Below, one piece after another: positions 6,375 through 13,192 of a stretch of DNA of 14,802 nucleotides. Under the pieces are notes generated by a model, which was not told the origin of the DNA, searched no databases, and worked only from the letters and a program-made list of their open reading frames with translations. The DNA lies in contig JAKBAQ010000043.1 in assembly GCA_021808985.1 (NCBI GenBank), positions 1 through 14,802 of the forward strand. Direction: 5' to 3'. Every line of letters begins with the position of its first letter. The first letter of the stretch is position 1. Origin of the DNA: Pseudomonadota bacterium. GTDB taxonomy: Bacteria > Pseudomonadota > Alphaproteobacteria > Acetobacterales > Acetobacteraceae. Both the position numbers and the translations under genes were made by a program.

Positions 6375-7538
6375 CTAGCCCAAATAGGCTTTGAACCGTT
6401 CCAGATACGGCCCGAAGGCCGCGCGAATCTCCGCCTCCGTGAGGCCGGATTGCCTGAGCGAATATTCATGCACGCCGTGCTGGTGCTGCGGGTTCTTCGC
6501 CAGCCAGGCCCGCATCTGCGCGGCGGCGTCAACCGTAAGCGGCTGGCCGAGAAATTCGCACAAAGCAGGCATCATCTCCATCTCCCGGTCCTGGATATCG
6601 GCATAGCCGATATCCATAACCTGCCCCGCCGGCGCGCTTGCGCGCCAGGCCATATGGCGCCGGGCCTCGGCGGCATATTCAGGCAGGGCCCAGGCCGCGA
6701 AATGCGGCTCATCCGGCTCGTCCCGGCAATAAAGGCGCCGCATCTGGCCCGCGAGCGCCGTAACGGAGGGAATAACCTTCACCGGGTCCCGGTGCAGAAC
6801 CAGAAATTTGGCATCCGGGAAATTCCTGGCGATGGATGCCTCGAACCCGAAATTGAGCGGAGATTTCAGCACCCAGGGGCGCGGCGCCGCGCGGTGGAAC
6901 TGCCATTGCAGATATTGCAGCGCCTGGCGCAAATAAAGATACGCGGCGTCATGGTCGGCATCGGCCAGGCTGGCGAGATAGCCGGGAATTTCAAAATAGC
7001 CGGTCATCCAGTAGTTGGAGAATGTGTACTCCAGCAGATAAGTCTCCTCTTCCGGCTCGTTGGCCTCCACATAATGGCCGGCGAGGGTTTTGGGATTCTG
7101 CGCCGAACGCCATCTGATATATTCCACCGCATCCGCGCGCCGCGGATCCTCCATGCCAGCGGCAACACCAGGCACGCGGGCATGATTATACACCTGCCAG
7201 AACAGCAGCGACTGGAAACAGCCGCTCTCCGCCAGCAGGCGATGCAGCTTGGTGGACCCGACACGCGGCAGCCCCTGCACAAACACCGGCGCGCGCAGCT
7301 CCTGTTCGAGAATTTCCGGATACGCGGCAAGGTCGGCCCGGAAGCGCAGCTGGTTGCGCAACAGCCGGCGCATGCGCTCACGCAGCGCGAGCACCCCGCG
7401 CGGCGAGAGCGCCGATTCCGCCTCAATTCCCGCAACCAGACGCCGCAGCCCGTCGAGAAACCGCCCGTCGCCAAAATCGGCGAGTCCCGTCTCCTGCCTG
7501 GCTTCCGCGATCAGCTGTTCCGCGCTCCACCCCAGCAT
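6375..7538 (-). CDS. Sulfotransferase family protein
   Basis: This 387-aa protein has the Sulfotransfer_3-type architecture. Its 5'-phosphosulfate loop is GLPRVGSTKLHRLLA (89-103; the family norm is GxPRSGTT). The 3'-phosphate region is FLVLHRDPVKVIPSV (245-259), preceded by PWVLKSPLNFGFE. Such enzymes move sulfate from PAPS to a hydroxyl or amine, but many bacterial members are unproven; they often lie near P450 and acyl-CoA dehydrogenase genes. I place the start at ATG 7538 because GGGAGAG lies 5 nt upstream; the frame stays open further upstream but that part looks non-coding. The gene is divergent from the SDR gene. Its base composition lacks the strong strand skew of the genes to its left. 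Confidence 0.83.
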   Translation of the reverse strand: MLGWSAEQLIAEARQETGLADFGDGRFLDGLRRLVAGIEAESALSPRGVLALRERMRRLLRNQLRFRADLAAYPEILEQELRAPVFVQGLPRVGSTKLHRLLAESGCFQSLLFWQVYNHARVPGVAAGMEDPRRADAVEYIRWRSAQNPKTLAGHYVEANEPEEETYLLEYTFSNYWMTGYFEIPGYLASLADADHDAAYLYLRQALQYLQWQFHRAAPRPWVLKSPLNFGFEASIARNFPDAKFLVLHRDPVKVIPSVTALAGQMRRLYCRDEPDEPHFAAWALPEYAAEARRHMAWRASAPAGQVMDIGYADIQDREMEMMPALCEFLGQPLTVDAAAQMRAWLAKNPQHQHGVHEYSLRQSGLTEAEIRAAFGPYLERFKAYLG

Positions 7539-7623
7539 GGTTTCTCTCCCGCAATTTTTTCCTCTTGCCCGGAGTTTAAAATCTGGCGTGCCGCTGGCAA
7601 GCCCCGGGCTGATAACCCGGCGC

Positions 7624-7639
7624 CATTGCCGCAACAATG
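7624..7639. promoter_or_regulatory. Dyad CATTG-N6-CAATG in the sulfotransferase/SDR divergent region
   Basis: CATTG and CAATG form a 5-bp inverted repeat with a 6-nt spacer. The sequence continues into AATGTAAAG, and AATGTAA recurs in the TetR/P450 and DUF1329 upstream regions. It may be an operator for the nearby TetR-type regulator; evidence is by eye only. Confidence 0.3.
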
Positions 7640-7672
7640 TAAAGCAAAATCGTTTTCGCGCGGCGGCGGCGC

Positions 7673-7703
7673 ATTATAGCTTGGCGCCGCAAAGGGGAGC
7701 CAA
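7673..7703 (-). promoter_or_regulatory. Candidate promoter for the sulfotransferase gene
   Basis: On the minus strand TTGGCT (7698-7703) is followed, after 19 nt, by a perfect TATAAT (7673-7678). The spacer is longer than the ideal 17 nt. On the + strand the same position reads TATAGC (7675-7680) with TTTTCG 16 nt upstream, so divergent promoters may overlap here. Confidence 0.35.
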
Positions 7704-7734
7704 GCCCGGCCATGCCCGATGAAAGCGAAGACCA

Positions 7735-8487
7735 ATGACCCGGCTGCAAGACAAAACCGCGATCGTGATCGGCGCCAGCCGGGGAATCGGCGCCGCCACG
7801 GCCCGCCTGTTCGCGGCGAACGGCGCCCGCGTGGCGCTGGTGGCGCGCGACGTCGCGGCAATGGAAGCACTGGCTGCGCCGCTGCGCGCCACCGGCGCAG
7901 AGGTGCTGGTCCACCGCGCCGACGCCGAGGAGGAAGGCGCGATCACCGCGGCGGTGGAAGCCGCCACACGGCATTTCGGCCGGCTGGACATCGCCTTCAA
8001 CAATCTCGGCATCAACCCGTATTACCACAAGCTGGCGGCGCTTTCCGACGCCGCGTTCGACCGCGTGATCAACGTGAATCTGCGCGCCGTGTTCCAGGCC
8101 ATGCGCGCCGAAATCACCGCGATGCTGGCCGCCGGCGGCGGGGCGATCGTCAACACCTGCTCGGCCGGTGGGCTGGTCGGCTTCGCCTCAATGGCCGCCT
8201 ATGTGGCGAGCAAGCACGGCGTGGCCGGGCTCACCCGGGCGGCGGCGCTGGATTATGCGCAACAGAACATCCGCGTGAACGCGGTGGCCCCCGGCGCGGT
8301 GATGACGGCGATGCTAAGCAGCGCATCAACCCCGGAGGGTCGCGCCCGCATAGAGGCCGCGACCCCGACCGGGCGCATCGCGGCCCCGGCTGAAATCGCC
8401 GAGGCGGTGCTCTGGCTGGTCTCCGATGCCGCCTCCTATGTCACCGGCACGGTCATGCCGGTGGATGGCGGCTATGTCGCGAAATGA
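7735..8487 (+). CDS. SDR family NAD(P)-dependent oxidoreductase
   Basis: This 250-aa classical short-chain dehydrogenase/reductase has the cofactor loop GASRGIG (13-19). The catalytic set is Asn (N115 in VINVNL), S143 in NTCSAGG, and Y156 and K160 in YVASK. VNAVAPGAVMT and a C-terminal SYVTGTVMPVDGGY are typical of the FabG-like group. The usual NNAG is NNLG here (89-92). R38 after the second strand hints at NADP(H), though this is weak. It interconverts an alcohol and a ketone of unknown identity. Its stop overlaps the DUF1214 gene start as ATGA, so the two form a coupled pair. Confidence 0.9.
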   Translation: MTRLQDKTAIVIGASRGIGAATARLFAANGARVALVARDVAAMEALAAPLRATGAEVLVHRADAEEEGAITAAVEAATRHFGRLDIAFNNLGINPYYHKLAALSDAAFDRVINVNLRAVFQAMRAEITAMLAAGGGAIVNTCSAGGLVGFASMAAYVASKHGVAGLTRAAALDYAQQNIRVNAVAPGAVMTAMLSSASTPEGRARIEAATPTGRIAAPAEIAEAVLWLVSDAASYVTGTVMPVDGGYVAK

Positions 8488-9653
8488 ACATGAAGGACAG
8501 GCAGTCAATGAAGGATGAGCGGTTTGGGGATTATGCGGCCTTCTGGCGCGCGGCGGAGGATGCAGCCGCCGCGGTCCAATTCCCCCCGCCAGCCCTGTAT
8601 CCGGCCTACCGGCGCCAGGCCGCGATGATTTTTTCCCAGGCCTATACGCAGCTTTTCGTCACCAACCCGGCGCGGCCCAACTGGGTGCCGCATACCGGCG
8701 TGCTGTTCCCCTGGGGCGCGCCCAACCCTGACACCATCTATTCCTTCGCCCCGGTGGAGAGCGGCGGCGTGTACCAGATCACCGGGCGGCGCGGCAGCGA
8801 GGACATCACCTCCATCATGCAGCGGCGCAACGGCGCGAACACCGGCGAGGTGCATGGCGCGCCGCTGGGCGAGATCGACCTGCTGGCCGAACCGGTGAAT
8901 GACCAGCAGGTCTATGAATTCCTGCTCAGCCGCGAGCGCCCAGCTGGCCATGCCGGGCGCTGGCACGCGCTGCATCCCGAAGCCACCGGGCTGACCCTGC
9001 GGCGTGTCATCTCCCATTCCGCCCAGCGTGACGGCGATTGCGCGATCTTCCGGCTGGACCCAGCCCCCCCGGAGGATCTGGCGGCGCGCGAGGCGAAAAT
9101 GCTGCGCTTCGCCACCGCGATGAACGAATTTCTCCTGCGCTACGTGCAGCGGCTGCGCGAGCGGGGCCTGGTGAACCGGCTGGAGCCTGAATCCTTCAAG
9201 GAAAATGGCGGGCTGAAAGACCAGCTCTACTATCAAGGCCTGTTCGAGATCGGCCCCGACGAGGCGCTGATCCTGGAGAGCGCCCTGCCGCGCAACCCGC
9301 GCTATTGGAGCGTGCAAGTCACCGATCCGTTCTTCAGCGCGTTTGATTTCATCACCCACCAATCCTCGCTGAACGGCCACGAAGCCCAGCTGGACGCCGA
9401 TGGCCGGGTCCGCTTCGTGGTGAGCACGCGCGACCCCGGCGTGCCAAACTGGCTGGACACGGCAGGCTGGCGCGAGGGCGCGGTCATGTGGCGCTGGCAC
9501 GCGCCGGAATTCCCGCAACCCGTTGTCCGGCGCGTCAAATTCGCCGAATTGCGCGCACATCTGCCGGCTCCCACGCCGGTGCTGGATGCCACGGCGCGCC
9601 AGGCGGCGCTGCAACGCCGGGCGGAGCTGTTCCAGTTCCGCCAGCGCTGGTAG
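8484..9653 (+). CDS. DUF1214 domain-containing protein
   Basis: This 389-aa protein of unknown function has a DUF1254-like segment (PNWVPHTGVLFPWGAPNPDTIY, about 65-86) and a C-terminal DUF1214-type domain. The latter runs NPRYWSVQVTDPF, DADGRVRFVVSTRDPG, NWLDTAGWREGAVMWRWH (about 271-339). No signal peptide is visible, so it is probably cytoplasmic. The ATG at 8484 overlaps the SDR stop; in-frame ATGs at 8490 and 8508 are alternatives, and AGGACAGG before 8508 resembles a Shine-Dalgarno. Sharing a transcript with the SDR suggests work on the same substrate. Its stop is 1 nt from the stop of the convergent regulator gene. Confidence 0.75.
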   Translation: MNMKDRQSMKDERFGDYAAFWRAAEDAAAAVQFPPPALYPAYRRQAAMIFSQAYTQLFVTNPARPNWVPHTGVLFPWGAPNPDTIYSFAPVESGGVYQITGRRGSEDITSIMQRRNGANTGEVHGAPLGEIDLLAEPVNDQQVYEFLLSRERPAGHAGRWHALHPEATGLTLRRVISHSAQRDGDCAIFRLDPAPPEDLAAREAKMLRFATAMNEFLLRYVQRLRERGLVNRLEPESFKENGGLKDQLYYQGLFEIGPDEALILESALPRNPRYWSVQVTDPFFSAFDFITHQSSLNGHEAQLDADGRVRFVVSTRDPGVPNWLDTAGWREGAVMWRWHAPEFPQPVVRRVKFAELRAHLPAPTPVLDATARQAALQRRAELFQFRQRW

Positions 9654-9669
9654 CTCAGGCGCTCAGGCG
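9654..9669. repeat. Tandem duplication of an 8-mer at the regulator 3' end
   Basis: CTCAGGCG occurs twice without a gap, spanning the single base between the two convergent stop codons and the last codons of the regulator. It is probably a recent slippage duplication that reset the C-terminus of the regulator. Confidence 0.6.
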
Positions 9670-10455
9670 CAAGGGGGCGGATTGCGCCGGCCCCCGATAG
9701 CCCAGGCCGCGCACGAACAGGCTGATGGTGGCCTGCAGCAATTGTTCCAGGCGCTGCGGCGTATCATAAACCGCCCCCACCAAAGCCCGGTTGCGCGTGT
9801 TGCCGGCCAGCGCGCCCATGAACATCTCGGCGGCGATCAGCGGATCAACCGGCTCTATCACCCCCGCCGCGATCTGGCTGCGCAGATAGCGGGCAACATG
9901 GTCGGTAACCGTGGGCACCAGATGCGCCGCGCGGCAGGCATAGGCCAGACGGGTGAGGTTGGGTATCTCGCTATCCCCCGCCATGCTGATGCGCAGCAGG
10001 CGGATATTCTCAGGATCCAGCGCGATGCGCACGAACTCACGCCCATAGGCGGCGAGCACGGTGGGAAAATCCGCCTCGCGCTCAATGACCATGACCGGGC
10101 TTGCCAGATTTTGATAGATGGAGCTGGCCACCGCGGAAAACAGATACTCCTTGCCGCCGAACAGATTATAGAGCGTCTGCCGCGTCACCCCCGCCGCGCG
10201 CGCGATGCTCTCCAGGCTCACCCCATATCCATCGCGCAGGAACAGCGTTTTCGCGGCGCTGAGAATGGCCTCGGCGGTGTTGACCGGCGCTTCCCCCTGG
10301 CGGCGGCGCAAGGCCGTGCGCCAGCGGTAATAGGTGGGCACGGAGAGCCCCACGGCGCGGCAAGCCGCCTGGAGGCCGCCGCCCGCGCGCGTCCGCGCCT
10401 CGATATCCGCGAGAATGGTGCTGGCTGTTTCCTCATTGAGTCGTGGCCTGGCCAT
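9655..10455 (-). CDS. TetR/AcrR family regulator with an extra N-terminal HTH
   Basis: This 266-aa protein has a TetR DNA-binding domain at about 60-106, with the HTH SLESIARAAGVTRQTLYNLF followed by GGKEYLF. An all-helical ligand domain of AefR-like type runs to the end. TetR proteins usually start near that HTH; here about 55 residues precede it and contain a second HTH-like stretch, LQAACRAVGLSVPTYYRWR (28-46), which resembles transposase or Trp-repressor-type helices. The ATG has GGAGGA 4 nt upstream, so the extension is genuinely translated. Divergence from the P450 gene across a region with inverted repeats makes it the likely local repressor. Confidence 0.88.
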   Translation of the reverse strand: MARPRLNEETASTILADIEARTRAGGGLQAACRAVGLSVPTYYRWRTALRRRQGEAPVNTAEAILSAAKTLFLRDGYGVSLESIARAAGVTRQTLYNLFGGKEYLFSAVASSIYQNLASPVMVIEREADFPTVLAAYGREFVRIALDPENIRLLRISMAGDSEIPNLTRLAYACRAAHLVPTVTDHVARYLRSQIAAGVIEPVDPLIAAEMFMGALAGNTRNRALVGAVYDTPQRLEQLLQATISLFVRGLGYRGPAQSAPLRLSA

Positions 10456-10478
10456 GGTTCCTCCGACATTTTATGCTT

Positions 10479-10514
10479 GGCCGGGAGAGTTACATTTCCA
10501 TATCCGGCCTGTAA
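10479..10514. promoter_or_regulatory. Nested inverted repeats between the regulator and P450 genes
   Basis: TTACA (10490-10494), 15 nt, TGTAA (10510-10514) overlaps GGCCGG (10479-10484), 19 nt, CCGGCC (10504-10509). Such dyads in a divergent TetR/target region are the expected place for an autoregulated operator. On the minus strand TTACATTT reads AAATGTAA, a core also found near 7637 and 14750. Confidence 0.4.
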
Positions 10515-10600
10515 AGAATTATCTATTTCGCCACCCGGGGGCGTGCAGTAAGCCGGAATCAGGCAACATGGCACACGGCGCGGATGAGGGAGAAACAGCG

Positions 10601-11803
10601 ATGGATGCGGCAGTGCTGAAGGCGCCAGCCGGCATGGCGGTGAGCGCGCTGGACCCGTACGATCTGAACAACATCCTCACCCCCTACCCGCTGCAAGAGG
10701 CGCTGCGCGGGCTGGGCGAAATCGCCTGGCTGGAGCGCTACGGCACATGCATGGTGGCGCGCTACAAGGCGGTGGGCGCGGTGCTCGAAAATCCCACGCG
10801 GTTCATCTCCTCCGGCGGCGTCGGATTGTCAGACATACGCAAGCCGGATTCCTGGCGGCCAAAAGGGCCGATCGCGGAAGTGGACCCCCCTGAGCATGAC
10901 AAGGTGCGCCAGGCAATGAACCGGATCGTCGCGCCCGGCATCATCAAGGGATGGGAAGCGGCATTCCGCCAGGTGGCGCAAACGCTCTGCGACACTCTGG
11001 GGCCGCAGGCCGACGGGGTCGCCGCGCTCGCCGAGCCGTTCGTGCTCACCGCCTTCACCAGCGCGCTGGGCGTGGAGCTGCACCGGGAGAATCTCATCAT
11101 CGCCGGCAACCACAGCTTCAACGCGGCCGGCCCACGCAACGCGCTGTTCGAAGAGTCGCTGAAAAAATCCGAGACTATATCAGACTGGTTCGCCCACAAC
11201 CAAACCCGGGAGGCCATGCGCCCGGGCGGCTTCGGCGCCGCCGTATTCGCGGCGGAGGCGGCGGGAGATTTGCCCCCGGGCAGCGCCGGGCCAATGCTGC
11301 GCACACTCATCCGCGGCGGGATGGACACCACCATCAGCGCCATCGGCACAATGCTGCGCCTGCTCGCGCAAGCCCCGCAATGGTGGCAGGCCGCCCGCGC
11401 TGATCGCACCCTGCTCGGGCCGATTTTTGACGAGGCGCTCCGGCTGGAAAGCCCCGTGCAGTCAATCTACCGCACCACCGCGCAGCCGGTGGAATTCGCC
11501 GGCTTCACCATCCCCGAGGGGGTCAAGATTCAGGTGATGCTGGGCGCCGCCAACCGCGACCCCGCGGCATGGGAAGAAGCCTCTGAATTCCGCCCCGGGC
11601 GGCCCGGCCGGGCGCATCTGGGCTTCGGCGCGGGGCCGCATTTCTGCCTGGGGCGCAACATCGCGCGGCTGGAGGTGAAATGCCTGTTCGATGTGCTGCT
11701 GGACCGCTTCGCCCGCATCGAGCTTGCCGGCGCCCCCCGCTACCGGCCGCTCAACGTGCTGCGCACGCTGGATACATTGCCGCTGCTTCTGGCGCGCGGC
11801 TGA
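10601..11803 (+). CDS. Cytochrome P450, CYP199-like
   Basis: This 400-aa soluble P450 has all core motifs: the I-helix RGGMDTT (acid-alcohol pair D242/T243), ExxR as EALR (278-281) and the heme loop FGAGPHFCLG with ligand C349. SGGVGLSDIRKPDSWRP, EVDPPEHDKVR, RPGGFGA, ESPVQSIYRTT and GAANRDPAAW strongly recall CYP199A enzymes, which O-demethylate or hydroxylate para-substituted benzoic acids. From memory CYP199A has Arg where this protein has Gly73 (SSRGVG against SSGGVG), so the substrate may differ. I chose ATG 10601 because GAGGGAG lies 8 nt upstream; ATG 10568 is an alternative. No ferredoxin or reductase gene is in the window. It is 19 nt from the acyl-CoA dehydrogenase gene. Confidence 0.92.
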   Translation: MDAAVLKAPAGMAVSALDPYDLNNILTPYPLQEALRGLGEIAWLERYGTCMVARYKAVGAVLENPTRFISSGGVGLSDIRKPDSWRPKGPIAEVDPPEHDKVRQAMNRIVAPGIIKGWEAAFRQVAQTLCDTLGPQADGVAALAEPFVLTAFTSALGVELHRENLIIAGNHSFNAAGPRNALFEESLKKSETISDWFAHNQTREAMRPGGFGAAVFAAEAAGDLPPGSAGPMLRTLIRGGMDTTISAIGTMLRLLAQAPQWWQAARADRTLLGPIFDEALRLESPVQSIYRTTAQPVEFAGFTIPEGVKIQVMLGAANRDPAAWEEASEFRPGRPGRAHLGFGAGPHFCLGRNIARLEVKCLFDVLLDRFARIELAGAPRYRPLNVLRTLDTLPLLLARG

Positions 11804-11822
11804 GCCTGGCAAGGAAACGGAC

Positions 11823-12956
11823 ATGAGTGGAACCTATGGTGAAGAGCTGGAAATGTTCCGCGACACGGTGCGGGTCTTTTTCCAGCGCGAGGTGGAGCCG
11901 CGGCTGCGGCAGCTGGCAAACGGCACGGATGAAAAATTCTGGCACGATGCCGGGCGCGCCGGGCTGCTCGGCATCGCGATTCCGCAAGAGCATGGCGGCC
12001 CGGGAGCAGACCCTCTGGCCCTGTGCGTCATCTCCGAGGAGCTGGGCCGCTCCCCGGCCGGCGCCACGCTGGGCTCCTGCCTGAACGGCGACATGACCAC
12101 CATGTTCCTGATCCGCTACGGCAGCGAGGCGCAGAAGCGCCGCTGGTTTCCCGGCATATTGCGCGGCGATGTCATCCAGTGCATGGCCCTGACCGAAGCA
12201 GACTCCGGCAGCGACGCCGCCTCGATCCGCACCCGCGCGGTGCGCGATGGCGATGAGTACGTCATCAACGGTTCAAAAACCTACATCTCCAACGGCGGCA
12301 AGGCGGGGCTGATCTACGCGGTGGTGAAAACGGACAGTTCCCTGCGCGGAGCCGGCATGTCCATCCTGCTGGTCCCGGGCGACACGCCAGGTGTGGAGCG
12401 CCGGATGCTGAAAACCGCCGGGTTTCCGGGCGGCGACACGGCGGAAATCTTCTTCACCAATGTCCGCGTTCCGGCGGAAAATCTGCTGGGCGAGGAAGGC
12501 CAAGGGCTGAAAATGTTCCTGCCGGTCATCTCGCTGGACCGGCTGCAAATCTGCGCGCGCAGCCAGGGCGCCGCGGAGGCCGCCTTCGCGCTGACCCTGG
12601 AATATGTCCGCAACCGCAAGATTTTCGGCCAGCGGCTGATTGATTTCCAGAACACGCAGTTCAAGATGGCCGATGTCGAAACCGACATCACCCTGGGCCG
12701 CGCGCTGCTGAACGAGGCTGTGCGCAAATACCGCGCCGGCGCATTCACCGACGCCGACAGCTCGATTCTCAAAATCTTCATGCCGGAGATGGAATTCCGT
12801 GTGCTTGACACCTGCCTGCAATTCTGGGGCGGCGCCGGTTTCGTGGAGGAGATGACAATTTCGCGCATGTTCTCCGCCGCGCGGGTGCAGCGTGTCTATG
12901 CCGGCGCCACGGAACTGCAAAAAGCGCTGCTGGCGCGGCGATATCTGAAGACGTGA
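11823..12956 (+). CDS. Acyl-CoA dehydrogenase
   Basis: This 377-aa FAD enzyme has the standard N-terminal, beta and C-terminal domains. Motifs include GIAIPQEHGGPG (50-61), the flavin and substrate block ALTEADSGSDAA (122-133), INGSKTYISNGG, and RNRKIFGQRLIDFQNTQFKMADV (263-285). It would introduce an alpha,beta double bond into an acyl-CoA. The Glu of the YEGT motif used by medium-chain enzymes is Ala360 (YAGA), and the alternative helix-G base (ERL in isovaleryl- and long-chain enzymes) is D239 in SLDRL. The proton-abstracting residue is therefore non-standard. AAGGA lies 7 nt before the ATG, and the gene is in an operon with the P450. Confidence 0.92.
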   Translation: MSGTYGEELEMFRDTVRVFFQREVEPRLRQLANGTDEKFWHDAGRAGLLGIAIPQEHGGPGADPLALCVISEELGRSPAGATLGSCLNGDMTTMFLIRYGSEAQKRRWFPGILRGDVIQCMALTEADSGSDAASIRTRAVRDGDEYVINGSKTYISNGGKAGLIYAVVKTDSSLRGAGMSILLVPGDTPGVERRMLKTAGFPGGDTAEIFFTNVRVPAENLLGEEGQGLKMFLPVISLDRLQICARSQGAAEAAFALTLEYVRNRKIFGQRLIDFQNTQFKMADVETDITLGRALLNEAVRKYRAGAFTDADSSILKIFMPEMEFRVLDTCLQFWGGAGFVEEMTISRMFSAARVQRVYAGATELQKALLARRYLKT

Positions 12957-12980
12957 GACGCACCGGATCGCGAAAAGCAA

Positions 12981-13017
12981 ACGTGCCTCCCGCCGGAGGC
13001 CCGTTCCAAGAGAACGG
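12981..13017 (+). terminator. Overlapping hairpins after the acyl-CoA dehydrogenase gene
   Basis: Hairpin 1 pairs ACGTGCCTCC (12981-12990) with GGAGGCCCGT (12995-13004), with one mismatch. Hairpin 2 pairs CCGTTC (13001-13006) with GAACGG (13012-13017) and is followed by the T-rich CTTAAACGTTTTCTCTT. The two share bases 13001-13004. They probably end the P450-dehydrogenase transcript, although the U-tract is imperfect. Confidence 0.5.
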
Positions 13018-13052
13018 CTTAAACGTTTTCTCTTATAAAAACTGAAATTATT

Positions 13053-13146
13053 AAAAATTTTTGCGGGGTTTGGGGAGCTTTTTATAAAAGCGCCCCAAGA
13101 TTCTGGCCCTTTTTTGCAAAAAAGGGCCAGACCCCAAAAAACTTTT
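13053..13146. repeat. Branched palindromic intergenic element
   Basis: An outer arm (13053-13069 with 13131-13146, near-complementary A/T-G/C blocks) encloses two hairpins. The first is GGGGAGCTTTT-TAT-AAAAGCGCCCC (13072-13096, one mismatch). The second is a perfect 30-bp palindrome (13102-13131) with CTGGCCC and GGGCCAG ends and a T6-GC-A6 centre. It lies between convergent genes in the most AT-rich stretch of the window. It may act as a bidirectional terminator or be one copy of a dispersed repeat family. Confidence 0.7.
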
Positions 13147-13170
13147 GAAAATTATTCTTAGTTTTTTTGC

Positions 13171-13192
13171 AGAGACTGTCAAAACAATCTCT
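13171..13192. repeat. Inverted repeat at the stop of the DUF1329 gene
   Basis: AGAGACTGT-CAAA-ACAATCTCT is a 9-bp stem with one mismatch that reaches into the TAG stop (13191-13193). On the minus strand it is followed by GC and a run of A, not U, so it is not a standard terminator for that gene; it may stabilise the 3' end. Confidence 0.4.

Noticed and set aside
5976..7679. 567-codon + strand frame covering the sulfotransferase gene
   Set aside because: Antisense to a gene with clear PAPS-binding motifs. The translation is Pro/Arg/His-rich with no domain and no ribosome binding site.
8505..9614. 369-codon frame antisense to the DUF1214 gene
   Set aside because: A frame opened by GC-rich codon use on the other strand; the DUF1214 protein is conserved-looking and coupled to the SDR.
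10334..10600. Upstream extension of the P450 frame
   Set aside because: It runs back through the divergent control region into the regulator gene. ATG 10601 with GAGGGAG gives a normal P450 length.
13102..13131. Insertion-sequence terminal repeat
   Set aside because: No transposase gene, partner repeat or target-site duplication is visible nearby; an intergenic palindrome or terminator explains it better.
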